Shown here one piece after another: positions 1 to 8,132 of a stretch of 64,000 nt of DNA. The stretch's first letter is position 1; each line of letters starts with the position of its first letter. The DNA is from Acidobacteriaceae bacterium (GTDB taxonomy: Bacteria; Acidobacteriota; Terriglobia; Terriglobales; Acidobacteriaceae), in the NCBI GenBank assembly GCA_028283625.1, contig JAPWKG010000007.1:62001-126000 (forward strand), written 5' to 3'. Below the pieces are notes generated by a model that searched no databases, was not told where the DNA came from, and worked only from the letters and a program-made list of their open reading frames with translations. Made by a program: the position numbers and the translations under genes.

Positions 1-153
1 GTGCCGTTCATTCTGGTCGTGGGTGATAAGGAAGCCCAGACGGACTCTGTAAGCGTGCGTACGCGCGGCAAGGGCGATCAGGGCTCGGCTACGGTGGAGG
101 AGTTTATTGCTCGCGCTACAGCGCTGGTGAAGGAACACTCGATGGAGCTGTAG
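1..153 (+). CDS. thrS: Threonyl-tRNA synthetase, C-terminal end (partial)
   Basis: Frame 1 is open from the window edge to a TAG at 151-153. It encodes 50 residues beginning VPFILVVGDKEA and ending in ALVKEHSMEL. The 'P-F-(I/M)-LVVGDKE' strand followed by 'SVRTRGKGDQGS' is the hallmark end of the anticodon-binding domain of class II threonyl-tRNA synthetase, which charges tRNA-Thr in the cytoplasm. The catalytic domain lies outside the window. A strong hairpin follows 27 bases after the stop, so this is probably the last gene of its transcript. Confidence 0.88.
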   Translation: MPFILVVGDKEAQTDSVSVRTRGKGDQGSATVEEFIARATALVKEHSMEL

Positions 154-180
154 TGAAGGCTCGGTAGAAACGGGTAAAGA

Positions 181-208
181 AAGCAGCGCCTTTAGAGCGC
201 TGCTTTTT
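181..208 (+). terminator. Rho-independent terminator after thrS
   Basis: A perfect 9-bp stem (AAGCAGCGC at 181-189 paired with GCGCTGCTT at 197-205) with a 7-base loop runs directly into a T-tract. Confidence 0.85.
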
Positions 209-260
209 CCTTGGGCGCAGAATTGCGCAGGCAAAGCAAGAGATGGATTCTGTTTTAGCC

Positions 261-290
261 GTTGAATCAAAGAACGTTGAATCAAAGAAC
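261..290 (+). repeat. Exact tandem duplication of a 15-bp unit
   Basis: The unit GTTGAATCAAAGAAC occurs twice back to back (261-275 and 276-290). It lies between the thrS terminator and the SRPBCC gene, where it could fall in the promoter or leader of the latter. No function is implied by sequence alone. Confidence 0.9.
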
Positions 291-325
291 GAAGAGCAGC
301 AGGATCTGCTCAGGCCAGGTGAGGC

Positions 326-826
326 ATGTTGACGATACAAGACTCGATCAGGATTCATGCTCCGATGGAGCGTCTCTTCCGACTTTCGACGAACATCGAG
401 ATCGTGCAACAGACGCTGAAAATGAAGCCGATCGGTGCAGCGACGTTTGTTGCTGCCGATAGCCGTGTGCATTGGCGCGGGTGGAAGTTCGGCTGGGTAA
501 CGCATCATCACACCCTGATCACAGCGTTTGAAGAGCCGCATGTGCAGGATGGATGGCATATGGCCAGCTTTCAGGATGCGCAGGAGCGCGGTCGCTTTGC
601 GAGCTTTTGCCACAACCATGTCTTTCGGCAGCGTGAAGGAGATACCTTCACAACGCTTGAAGATCGTGTCGACTTCTCGCTCCCGTTCTGGATGGGTGGC
701 AGCCTGGCGGAGCGTTCTCTGCTCGCCCCGTACATTCGACGCCTGTTGCAGGAGCGCTTTGCGCTGCTTAAGGAACTTGCCGAAGGCGAAGGGTGGCGCT
801 TGTATCTGCGGCAGCAGAGCCGGTAG
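326..826 (+). CDS. SRPBCC-fold (polyketide cyclase/dehydrase-like) protein
   Basis: A 166-residue protein. It opens with the typical first strand of SRPBCC/START-like proteins (ML-T-I-Q-D-S-I-R-I-H-A-P), followed by a 'MERLFRLSTNIE' helix. It carries alternating beta strands with 'HHHTLITAFEEPHVQDGWHMASF' in the middle and a C-terminal amphipathic helix with LLQERFALLKEL. The fold usually forms a deep cavity for lipids or hydrophobic ligands, but the ligand cannot be read from sequence. No signal peptide, so cytoplasmic. The ATG is preceded by AGGTGAGGC. It sits alone between thrS and the peptidase gene. Confidence 0.75.
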   Translation: MLTIQDSIRIHAPMERLFRLSTNIEIVQQTLKMKPIGAATFVAADSRVHWRGWKFGWVTHHHTLITAFEEPHVQDGWHMASFQDAQERGRFASFCHNHVFRQREGDTFTTLEDRVDFSLPFWMGGSLAERSLLAPYIRRLLQERFALLKELAEGEGWRLYLRQQSR

Positions 827-911
827 CTCAGGGATAAGATTCGTCGTATTCTGTCCCCGTCTCTCACGAACACAACACGTTTCTGAAACCACTCCCTTAC
901 GAGGACCTGCC

Positions 912-2696
912 TTGAAGTCATCTACCTTTGTTGAGCGTTGCGGCCGCCGTGCCGCTGTCTTGCTGGCCATGTCGACCGCAGCTGCCCCCTTCGTTGCCGT
1001 AGCGCAGAAGAAGGCTGCAACCCCACTGCCAAGCTATTACGCTGCACAGCCTGCTACGGAGACGCTGGATCTGACCATGTACGAGCGTATTCGTACGGAA
1101 GGTCTGCAGCACGGCAAAGTGATGGAGTTTGCGTATGCCCTCAACGATGGCATCGGGCCAAGGCTTACGGGCTCTCCGAATATGGCCAAGGCAAACGCCT
1201 GGACGCGCGACACGATGACAAAGATCGGTTTGAGCAACGCGCACCTGGAAGACTGGGGTGAGTTCGGTATGGGATGGCAGCAGATCAACAGCTGGGCGCA
1301 GATGACCGCGCCTGATCCTGAACCTTTGTGGATGCAGGCTCTGCCGTGGTCGGCTTCGACCAAGGGCACTGTGGATGGAGATGTCGTCTACATCCCGGTT
1401 GCAGATGACGAGACGATGGCGAAGCTGAAGGGCACACTTAAGGGAAAGATCGTTCTTCTGGGTGCGATGCGGGATACGCCTGACCTGGATGAACCGCTCT
1501 TCCGTCGTTATACCGAGGATGAGCTGCAGAAGATGACGCTGCCTGCGGAGGAGAACAACCGTATGCGCGCGATGCTGAATGGAAAGACGCCCGAGGAGTA
1601 CTACAAGGAGCGCATGAGGCTTTCAGCGCAGCGCAGTCAGGCTGTAAAGGAGATGGCTGCTGAGGGAGTCCTCGCCATCATCACACCTTCACGCGATGGC
1701 AACAAGGGAGGCGGCACGAGCCTGATCTTTGACGACAACGGCAACATGCTGGACCGCCTTGCCTACAAGGCAGACAACAAGGTGCCGGTACCCTCTGCGG
1801 TGATGATCATCGAGAGCTATAACCGCCTGGCTCGACTGGTGAGCCACAAGGTGAACGTGCATCTGGCGGTGAACATTGATACGCGCTTTACAGGCGATCA
1901 CGAACACGGCTTCAATACTGTTGCCGAGATTCCCGGCGAAGACTCAAAGCTGAAGGATCAGGTCGTGATGGTGGGCGGTCATCTCGATAGCTGGATCTCG
2001 GGAACGGGCGCCACAGACAACGGTGCGGGCTCGGTGGTGGCGATGGAAGCGATGCGCATTCTCAAGGCGCTTGACGTGCATCCCCGGCGTACGATTCGCG
2101 TTGCGCTGTGGAGCGGGGAAGAGCAGGGCATCTTTGGCTCAGCAGGTTACGTGAAGCAGCACTTCGGTGAGTTTGCCAAGCCAGCAACGCCGGATACCAG
2201 CAACCTGCCGAGCTTTATGAGCACGAAGAAGGGGCCGCTGACCACGACGAAGGAGTGGGAGACACTGGATGCCTACTACAACCTCGATAACGGTACCGGT
2301 CGCATCCGTGGTGTGTACACGCAGGGCAACTACGCGATCGCTCCAATCTTTGCGCAATGGATTGCGCCCTTGAAAGATCTCGGGGTAAGCACCATTACGA
2401 ATCGCAACACAGGGGGTACGGACCACCTGAGCTTCGATGCGGTTGGCTTGCCGGGCTTCCAGTTCGTGCAGGATCCTATGGACTATGACACGCGCACGCA
2501 TCACTCAAACGCCGATACGGTGGAGCGCCTGCACGAGAGCGATCTGGAACAGGCTGCGATTGTAGAAGCGATCTTTCTTTGGAACACGAGCGAGCGTGAG
2601 GCGATGATGCCGCGCAAACCGTTTCCACATCCTGAGAGTGAAGAGCAGAGCAAGGCACCGCTGAAGGGAATCTACCCGAACGCAGCGAGTGAATAG
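912..2696 (+). CDS. Secreted M28-family zinc peptidase with PA domain
   Basis: 594 residues from a TTG start chosen because GAGGA lies 8 bases upstream and because it gives a clean signal peptide: basic n-region with ERCGRR, hydrophobic VLLAMSTAAAPFVAVA core and a probable cut at AVA/Q. The frame is open further upstream, but that extension has no homology-like features. A protease-associated (PA) insert precedes the catalytic domain. Metal ligands of M28 peptidases are visible in order: GGHLDSW (His about 357), TDNGAGS (Asp about 369), SGEEQG (catalytic and metal Glu about 402-403), NLDNG (Asp about 459) and TDHLSFD (His about 505). It is probably a carboxypeptidase Q-like or aminopeptidase enzyme acting outside the cytoplasm. 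A strong terminator follows. Confidence 0.88.
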   Translation: MKSSTFVERCGRRAAVLLAMSTAAAPFVAVAQKKAATPLPSYYAAQPATETLDLTMYERIRTEGLQHGKVMEFAYALNDGIGPRLTGSPNMAKANAWTRDTMTKIGLSNAHLEDWGEFGMGWQQINSWAQMTAPDPEPLWMQALPWSASTKGTVDGDVVYIPVADDETMAKLKGTLKGKIVLLGAMRDTPDLDEPLFRRYTEDELQKMTLPAEENNRMRAMLNGKTPEEYYKERMRLSAQRSQAVKEMAAEGVLAIITPSRDGNKGGGTSLIFDDNGNMLDRLAYKADNKVPVPSAVMIIESYNRLARLVSHKVNVHLAVNIDTRFTGDHEHGFNTVAEIPGEDSKLKDQVVMVGGHLDSWISGTGATDNGAGSVVAMEAMRILKALDVHPRRTIRVALWSGEEQGIFGSAGYVKQHFGEFAKPATPDTSNLPSFMSTKKGPLTTTKEWETLDAYYNLDNGTGRIRGVYTQGNYAIAPIFAQWIAPLKDLGVSTITNRNTGGTDHLSFDAVGLPGFQFVQDPMDYDTRTHHSNADTVERLHESDLEQAAIVEAIFLWNTSEREAMMPRKPFPHPESEEQSKAPLKGIYPNAASE

Positions 2697-2755
2697 GTCG
2701 ATAGGAGTTGATCAGCGTTGAGCCGCACTTATGGCGGAACGGCAACGCCTGAGGT

Positions 2756-2804
2756 AAACAAGCAAGGCGCGATGTGCTCACAGCACGCCGCGCCTTGCTT
2801 GTTT
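2756..2804. terminator. Bidirectional terminator between convergent genes
   Basis: A 16-bp perfect stem (2756-2771 with 2789-2804, core CAAGCAAGGCGCG) has A-runs on the left and T-runs on the right. It separates the plus-strand peptidase gene from the minus-strand DUF2199 gene. Confidence 0.85.
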
Positions 2805-2821
2805 CTATTTGAGAGACCGGG

Positions 2822-3379
2822 CTACTCGGTAACAGTCTCAGGGTGATGCATCTTGATCGCGATGGCTTCTACCTCGGCCAGCGTGATGCCGTTACGCTGC
2901 TGTTGCGCGAGCGGGTGTTCTGCATCGCGTACCAGGAAGTGCGGCAGGCGGCCGACGGGCATCGTCTGCACGTCGATGACGAGGTTGCGCATCTCGCCGT
3001 AGAGCGGGAGCTCGTTGTTGATGTAGCCAGTAAAGACAGGCTCATTCTCTCGTCCGGGTGTCTCCCAGAGCTCGTTGGTGCGCAGGAAGTTTTTGGGTGA
3101 AATTTCTGCCCAGAGACTCCATGCAAACGGTTCTTCGATCTCCTGAACGGGGATGAGGAAGCGTCCGCGTACGTAGAACTCGCGATTGTCGATCACGCAT
3201 TGGTCTGGCGTCATGACAATACGGGTGTCACGTTCTTCAGCAGGGATCTTCAGGACGGCGAGCGGCATCTTCACGCTGTAGGCGATGGAGAGCACATGGG
3301 TCTCTCCGCATACGGGACAAACAAAGCCGGGTATCTGCTCTGCAGCCGGTGTTTCAGGAGGATTGGTTTCAGCGCTCAT
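2822..3379 (-). CDS. DUF2199-family protein
   Basis: A 185-residue cytoplasmic protein. A zinc-ribbon-like CPVCGETH motif near residue 20 is followed by the 'SVKMPLAVLKIPAEERDTR' and 'CVIDNREFYVRGRFLIPV' segments typical of DUF2199. The family function is unknown; it is often seen near nucleotide or stress genes, which is not the case here. It is divergently transcribed from the DUF2461 gene, with only 41 bases between the two starts, so they probably share a promoter region. Confidence 0.78.
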   Translation of the reverse strand: MSAETNPPETPAAEQIPGFVCPVCGETHVLSIAYSVKMPLAVLKIPAEERDTRIVMTPDQCVIDNREFYVRGRFLIPVQEIEEPFAWSLWAEISPKNFLRTNELWETPGRENEPVFTGYINNELPLYGEMRNLVIDVQTMPVGRLPHFLVRDAEHPLAQQQRNGITLAEVEAIAIKMHHPETVTE

Positions 3380-3420
3380 AGGCGCTATTGTTGCACGCGT
3401 GCGGAGTAGGATGGTGGCTG

Positions 3421-4146
3421 ATGGGAACGCACTTCACACCAGCGGCAATGAAGTTTCTTCGAGGGCTCAAACGCAACAACGACCGCACCTGGTTTGAGGC
3501 GCGGCGCAGTGTCTATGAGCAGGAGTTGAAGGCACCCATGCTGGCGTTGATTGAAGAGATCAATCACGGCATGGAAAGCTTTGCGCCGGATCATCTTCGA
3601 CCGGCACCGAAGGCGATGATGCGCATCTATCGCGATACGCGCTTTTCTTCAGATAAGCGTCCGTACAAGCATCACGTTGCGGCGTGGTGGTCACGCCATG
3701 GGCTGGAAAAGACCTCGGGCGGCGGTTATTACGTGCACATCGCTCCGGATGAGCTTTTGATCGCCGCCGGGGCTTACATGCCGGAGCGCGATCAACTGCT
3801 GGCGATCCGGCGCTGGATGAGTGAGCATCACGAAGAGTTCCGCAAGCGCATGAAGCAGGCTCTGCGGCCGCAGCGAGGAGAGGTGGCGCCGTTGCAGGCT
3901 GAAGACGGGCAGATGCTTTCCCGTATGCCGAAGGGCTTTGCTCCAGATGATGCTGCAGGGGAGTTGCTGCGCGCCAAGAGCTGGGGCGTACGCCAGACCT
4001 TGCCTGGCGAGGCAGCGCTGGAGCCTTCGCTGGCAAAGCAGATTCTGGCCGGGTTCAAACGTGCCACCCCGGTCGTTGATGCGCTGAATGAGGCAATTCT
4101 GGGGGCGAAAAAGACACCCGCAGTATCGCTAAACCGTCTGTTTTAG
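3421..4146 (+). CDS. DUF2461 (TIGR02453) family protein
   Basis: 241 residues from the ATG at 3421, preceded by AGGATGG at a usable distance. The frame is open 11 codons further upstream from a less convincing ATG. Family signatures are present: 'FLRGLKRNNDRTWFEA' at the N-terminus, 'MMRIYRDTRFSSDKRPYKHHVAA', 'GGGYYVHI' and the late 'AKQILAGFKRATPVVDAL'. Function is unknown in the family. No membrane segments or signal peptide. It stands alone downstream of a divergent promoter region shared with the DUF2199 gene. Confidence 0.82.
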   Translation: MGTHFTPAAMKFLRGLKRNNDRTWFEARRSVYEQELKAPMLALIEEINHGMESFAPDHLRPAPKAMMRIYRDTRFSSDKRPYKHHVAAWWSRHGLEKTSGGGYYVHIAPDELLIAAGAYMPERDQLLAIRRWMSEHHEEFRKRMKQALRPQRGEVAPLQAEDGQMLSRMPKGFAPDDAAGELLRAKSWGVRQTLPGEAALEPSLAKQILAGFKRATPVVDALNEAILGAKKTPAVSLNRLF

Positions 4147-4384
4147 GGCTGTTTTGAGCTTCATAAGGTGAAAACAAGAAGAAAACCCGGAAAACCCACA
4201 GGAAAATGGCAAAAAGCCTCAACTTTGCCGTTGACAAAGTTTTGCGGTGGCTTGAGAGTGGGACTCGGCGCGGTACACCGCACCCGCATGAATACTGGCC
4301 GAAACGCTTCTCTGAAGTTGCCGGCTGGCGGTGCGGGAGATGGGCCCACAGCGCCCATGTTTATTTGAACGAAGGAGATACACC

Positions 4385-4681
<297 letters not shown>

Positions 4682-4726
4682 TTTGGCCGCGTTCGCTTGC
4701 GAGCGCGTGAAGCGAGCTTCAAACAG

Positions 4727-4766
4727 CAAGAACGCCGAAAGAGCACACGCTCTTTCGGCGTTCTTG
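4727..4766. terminator. Strong terminator after HU gene
   Basis: A perfect 18-bp stem (4727-4744 with 4749-4766, containing GAACGCCGAAAGAGC) closes a 4-base ACAC loop. It lies between the convergent HU and isoprenylcysteine methyltransferase-like genes and could serve both strands. Confidence 0.85.
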
Positions 4767-4787
4767 CGTTCGGTGGAAAGGGCTCTC

Positions 4788-5513
4788 TTAGTCTGTCTTT
4801 GGCTTGGGAAGGAAGGCGCGCAGCACGAGCCAGGAGCCGAGTGAAAGAATCAGTCCGCGCTGTAGTGGGCGCGCGCTGAACTGCCATCCCCAGATGGCCA
4901 GCACGAAGGCGACTGCAACGAAGTAGAACTCGCCCAGCAGCGATTGCAGCCATGCTGGCCGCTGTCCTGCAGCGGGTACCAGGGGGGTGAGCGAGGGCAG
5001 GAAGCGCGGGACGCGTTTGCAGTACTCCAGGTATGGCGCACCGAAGCGCTCTGCCAGGAAGGGCTCTTCTGCGAGCGCGAGGCGTATCTGCAGGACCCAG
5101 ATGGTCACGATGCAGAACACGGCCCCGCTAAGCGGCATGAGCAGGCTGATCCCTACGGTGTGCAGGAGTGTGCCGAGGTAGAGAGGGTTGCGTGTGCGGC
5201 GATAGGGGCCATCGGCCAGCATACGTTCGCTGTGCATCTCACGCGAAGCAACAACCGAGGAGCCGACATAGGCCGAGCCCCAGACACGGAAGAAAGCTCC
5301 CAACAGCGTGAAGAGGATTGCCAGGACCAGCAGCATGTCGATGGCCGCAAGGAAGTGCAGCCATCTGTGCTGTGAGAAAACGGACGCAATCGTAACCCAG
5401 GTGGATTTTGCCGCAAGGCTGCTGCGACTTGCCCACGGTGCGGTAAAACCGAGCACGTAAAGAAGCGCGTGGAGGGCAAAGCGAAAGCGGTACTCAAGGC
5501 GCGTGGCTTTCAT
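4788..5513 (-). CDS. Isoprenylcysteine carboxyl methyltransferase-like membrane protein
   Basis: A 241-residue integral membrane protein with about five hydrophobic segments. The C-terminal half contains the ICMT/PEMT signature 'GPYRRTRNPLYLGTLLHTVGISLLM' followed by 'EEPFLAERFGAPYLEYCKRVPRFLP', the SAM-binding region of this family. Bacterial members methylate small molecules or lipids of unknown identity; a protein isoprenylcysteine substrate is not expected here. The start lies 8 bases after the parB stop, so it is probably the last gene of the parAB transcript. Confidence 0.8.
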   Translation of the reverse strand: MKATRLEYRFRFALHALLYVLGFTAPWASRSSLAAKSTWVTIASVFSQHRWLHFLAAIDMLLVLAILFTLLGAFFRVWGSAYVGSSVVASREMHSERMLADGPYRRTRNPLYLGTLLHTVGISLLMPLSGAVFCIVTIWVLQIRLALAEEPFLAERFGAPYLEYCKRVPRFLPSLTPLVPAAGQRPAWLQSLLGEFYFVAVAFVLAIWGWQFSARPLQRGLILSLGSWLVLRAFLPKPKTD

Positions 5514-5521
5514 AAAGCCTT

Positions 5522-6481
5522 TCAGACGCCAGGCTTATTTCCCAGCGCCATGAGGATGGCATCGAAGTCGTCGATGCCAGAGTACTCGATGACGACACGG
5601 CCCTTGCCATTTTTGTCTTCGATCTGCACGCGCAGTCCAAGCGAGCGGCGAAGCTGATCCTCAGCCTCTCGCACGTTGGGATCGACGGCTTGCTTGGGCT
5701 TTTCTTCTTTCTTCTGCTTGCTCTCGGGGTGCAGCATGGACTGCACCATGGTCTCGGTAGAGCGTACCGAAAGGTGAAGCGCAAGCACCTTGCTCGCTGC
5801 GGACTCAATGGCCTCGCGGGAGCCGAGCGCAAGCAGTGCACGAGCGTGTCCAAAGCTGAGTGCACCGGTTTCAACGTGCATCTGTACGGCATCGGGCAGT
5901 TTGAGCAGGCGCAGGAAGTTGGAGACTGAGGCGCGGTCTTTGCCGGTACGCTCAGCCATCTGCTCCTGCGTCATCTGAAACTCCTGCGAGAGACGCGCGT
6001 AGGCGTGTGCCTGTTCCATGGGGTTCAGGTCGGCTCGCTGCAGGTTCTCAACGATGGTCATCTCCATGGCCTGAACGTTGGAGACCTCACGAACGATGGC
6101 TGGGATGGTGGTCTTGCCGGCACGCTGTGACGCGAGCCAGCGGCGCTCGCCAGTGATGAGGGTGTAGCGTCCGTCGTCGTTGTGCTTGTCGCCCAGACGC
6201 ACCACGATGGGCTGGACCACGCCGGATGCCGCGATGGACTTTGCCAGCTCGTCGAGCTTATCGTCATCGAACTGCGAGCGCGTCTGGTAAGGGTTACGGT
6301 CGATCTTTTCGACCGGGATTTCGAGCGGCTTGCCCGCGGGAGCGGGCGGCGCAACCGGCGCGGGCTCTACGACAGGCTTGGGGGCAGCAGCGGCAGGCGC
6401 AGCAGCGGCCGGTCGCGAGGGCAGCAGCGACTCAAGGCCGCGGCCGAGTGCGGAGCGCTTCTTGTCTGAAGGTGTGGGCAT
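5522..6481 (-). CDS. parB: Chromosome partitioning protein ParB
   Basis: A 319-residue ParB/Spo0J. The start 'KKRSALGRGLESLLP' is the standard N-terminus, followed by an Ala/Pro-rich linker. The CTPase/ParB N-domain follows, with 'RNPYQTRSQFD', 'GVVQPIVVR', the C-motif 'LITGERRWLAS' and 'ENLQRADLNPMEQAHAY'. Next comes a helix-turn-helix with 'MTQEQMAERTGKDRASVSNFLRLLKLP' and a C-terminal dimerisation domain. It loads at parS and slides as a clamp. Three perfect parS-type sites lie 7-8 kb away at 13.6-14.3 kb. Gene order is parA-parB with 45 bases between. Confidence 0.95.
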   Translation of the reverse strand: MPTPSDKKRSALGRGLESLLPSRPAAAAPAAAAPKPVVEPAPVAPPAPAGKPLEIPVEKIDRNPYQTRSQFDDDKLDELAKSIAASGVVQPIVVRLGDKHNDDGRYTLITGERRWLASQRAGKTTIPAIVREVSNVQAMEMTIVENLQRADLNPMEQAHAYARLSQEFQMTQEQMAERTGKDRASVSNFLRLLKLPDAVQMHVETGALSFGHARALLALGSREAIESAASKVLALHLSVRSTETMVQSMLHPESKQKKEEKPKQAVDPNVREAEDQLRRSLGLRVQIEDKNGKGRVVIEYSGIDDFDAILMALGNKPGV

Positions 6482-6526
6482 TCTTGAATTCCGGTGAAGC
6501 TGTAATGATAGGGTGCTCCCCGAGCG

Positions 6527-7459
6527 CTATTCGTCGGGGTTGGATTTTCCAAACGGCCAGATACGTTTCTTCCGAGATTCCAGGATCGTCGGCTTATAGT
6601 CCCTCTGGGCAGGAATGTCGTCAAGGACAAGCTTTTTGCGCGCGCTGGCGGGCTTTGGCTTGATGCCATAACGTTTGAGAACTTCCAGAGCGAGATCTCG
6701 ATAGGCTTCTGCACCGCGTGAGCGTGGGTCGTACTGCAGTACGGGCTTGCCGTGTGAAGGTGCCTCCGCCAGCCGGATATTCCTCGGGATCGTGGTGGTG
6801 TACAGCTTCTCGCCGAAGAAGCCCTTCAGATTGTCGCGCACCTGCTGCGAGAGGTTCGTGCGGTCGTCGAACATGGTGAGCAGAACGCCTTCCAGGGAGA
6901 GACCTGGGTTGAAGGCAGCTGCGACCTTATCGAGCGTGCTGACGAGCTCTGAGATGCCCTCCAGGGCGAAGTATTCGGCCTGCATGGGCACGAGTAGACC
7001 GTCGGAGGCCACCAGAGCGTTCAGAGTGAGCAGATCGAGCGCAGGCGGGCAGTCGAGGAAGATGAACTCATACTCGGCACGCACGGGTTCGAGCGCCTTG
7101 CGGAGACGGAACTCTCGCTCTTCAACGCTGACCAGCTCCACGTTGGCGCCAATCATGTTTTTGGTGCCGGGGATGAGCGAGAGGTTCGGTACCTCGGTAG
7201 CCAGTGTTGCTTCGGCCGCTGAAGACTCGCTCAGCAGAACGTCATACACGGAGAGCCGTTCATCGTCGCGGCCGAAACCCAGACCGCCGGTCGTGTTGGC
7301 CTGTGGGTCAACATCGATCAGCAGGACCTTGTGGCCTTCAAGTGCTACGGCAGAGGATAGGTTAATCGCGGTCGTGGTTTTGCCCACGCCGCCTTTCTGG
7401 TTGACGACGGCGATAATGCGGGGCAGTTTCTTCGGTTCTGGGATCGCTTGCTCGGACAT
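6527..7459 (-). CDS. parA: Chromosome partitioning ATPase ParA/Soj
   Basis: 310 residues. The deviant Walker A 'NQKGGVGKTTTAINLS' appears about 19 residues in, followed by 'VLLIDVDPQANTTGGL', 'FIFLDCPPALDLLTLNAL' and 'EYFALEGISEL', all typical of chromosomal Soj. The C-terminus carries an extra basic tail (KPASARKKL...RKKRIWPFGKSNPDE) after the usual end. It binds DNA nonspecifically when ATP-bound and is stimulated by ParB at parS. First gene of the parAB pair, 64 bases downstream of the HAD gene. Confidence 0.95.
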   Translation of the reverse strand: MSEQAIPEPKKLPRIIAVVNQKGGVGKTTTAINLSSAVALEGHKVLLIDVDPQANTTGGLGFGRDDERLSVYDVLLSESSAAEATLATEVPNLSLIPGTKNMIGANVELVSVEEREFRLRKALEPVRAEYEFIFLDCPPALDLLTLNALVASDGLLVPMQAEYFALEGISELVSTLDKVAAAFNPGLSLEGVLLTMFDDRTNLSQQVRDNLKGFFGEKLYTTTIPRNIRLAEAPSHGKPVLQYDPRSRGAEAYRDLALEVLKRYGIKPKPASARKKLVLDDIPAQRDYKPTILESRKKRIWPFGKSNPDE

Positions 7460-7523
7460 GGGTCTGCCCGGTTAGGGTAGCAGGTTGAGCGGTGTTTTTC
7501 TGAGCAGGAACGCGCCAAGCCAC

Positions 7524-8087
7524 TTAGAAGATAATGCGGATCACGAGCGCGCCGAAGGCTTCTGCTGCAGCGACCCCCACCTCAGCGTCTTCATATACCA
7601 GGCACTGGTCCGGTTGTACGCCGAGTTGTTGCGCTGCGAGCCTGTAGCAGGCCGGAGAGGGTTTGTGTTCCGCTACGTCGTCACCGGTCACAATTACGTC
7701 GAAAAGACGATGCAGATTCTGCACACGCAACAGCTCCAGAACATTTGCTTTTGAGGCGGAAGTGACGAGAGCGGTCTTCAGATGGAAGCGTTCATGGGCG
7801 TCTTCCAGCAGCTTGACCAGCGGCAGATTGATGGGAACTTCAGCAAGCGTTTCTCGATAAAGTTCGACCTTCCGTTGTGCGACGGCCGCGGGTTCGGCCG
7901 TATTGTTGGCCGCACGCAGCAGCTCCGGAAGAAATTCACGCCAGTTGCGTCCCTGTACGCTGTCCAGAAAATGCTCTCGGGTAATCTCAACGCCCACCTC
8001 TCTCAGCGCGGCTCCGTAGGAGAGCCAGTTGGCTTCAGTGGTGCGGGCAAGGGTTCCGTCGAGGTCGACGAGAAGGGCATGGATCAT
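7524..8087 (-). CDS. HAD-superfamily phosphatase
   Basis: 187 residues. HAD motif I is 'LLVDLDGTLART' with both catalytic aspartates; motif II is 'ALVTSAS'; the motif III lysine lies in 'DVAEHKPSPACY'; motif IV is 'CLVYEDAEVGV'. The alpha-helical cap between motifs I and II places it in the phosphoglycolate phosphatase/beta-phosphoglucomutase-like subgroup. The substrate cannot be read. The ATG is preceded by GAGGAG. It lies 45 bases downstream of the flippase-kinase fusion and is probably part of that operon, where a sugar-phosphate or alcohol-phosphate substrate would make sense (inference). Confidence 0.85.
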   Translation of the reverse strand: MIHALLVDLDGTLARTTEANWLSYGAALREVGVEITREHFLDSVQGRNWREFLPELLRAANNTAEPAAVAQRKVELYRETLAEVPINLPLVKLLEDAHERFHLKTALVTSASKANVLELLRVQNLHRLFDVIVTGDDVAEHKPSPACYRLAAQQLGVQPDQCLVYEDAEVGVAAAEAFGALVIRIIF

Positions 8088-8132
8088 GGAAGGCTCCTCA
8101 TGCGCTTGGCACGCATGGAGTGGGGAAGGAAA

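Noticed and set aside
528-911. Extension of the M28 peptidase frame to 528
   Set aside because: It overlaps the SRPBCC gene and a ribosome-binding site plus signal peptide lie at the TTG at 912.
4231-4258. TTGACA at 4231 as promoter of the HU gene
   Set aside because: A perfect -35 box, but no acceptable -10 within 15-19 bases (TGAGAG/GAGAGT), so it is not reported as a promoter.
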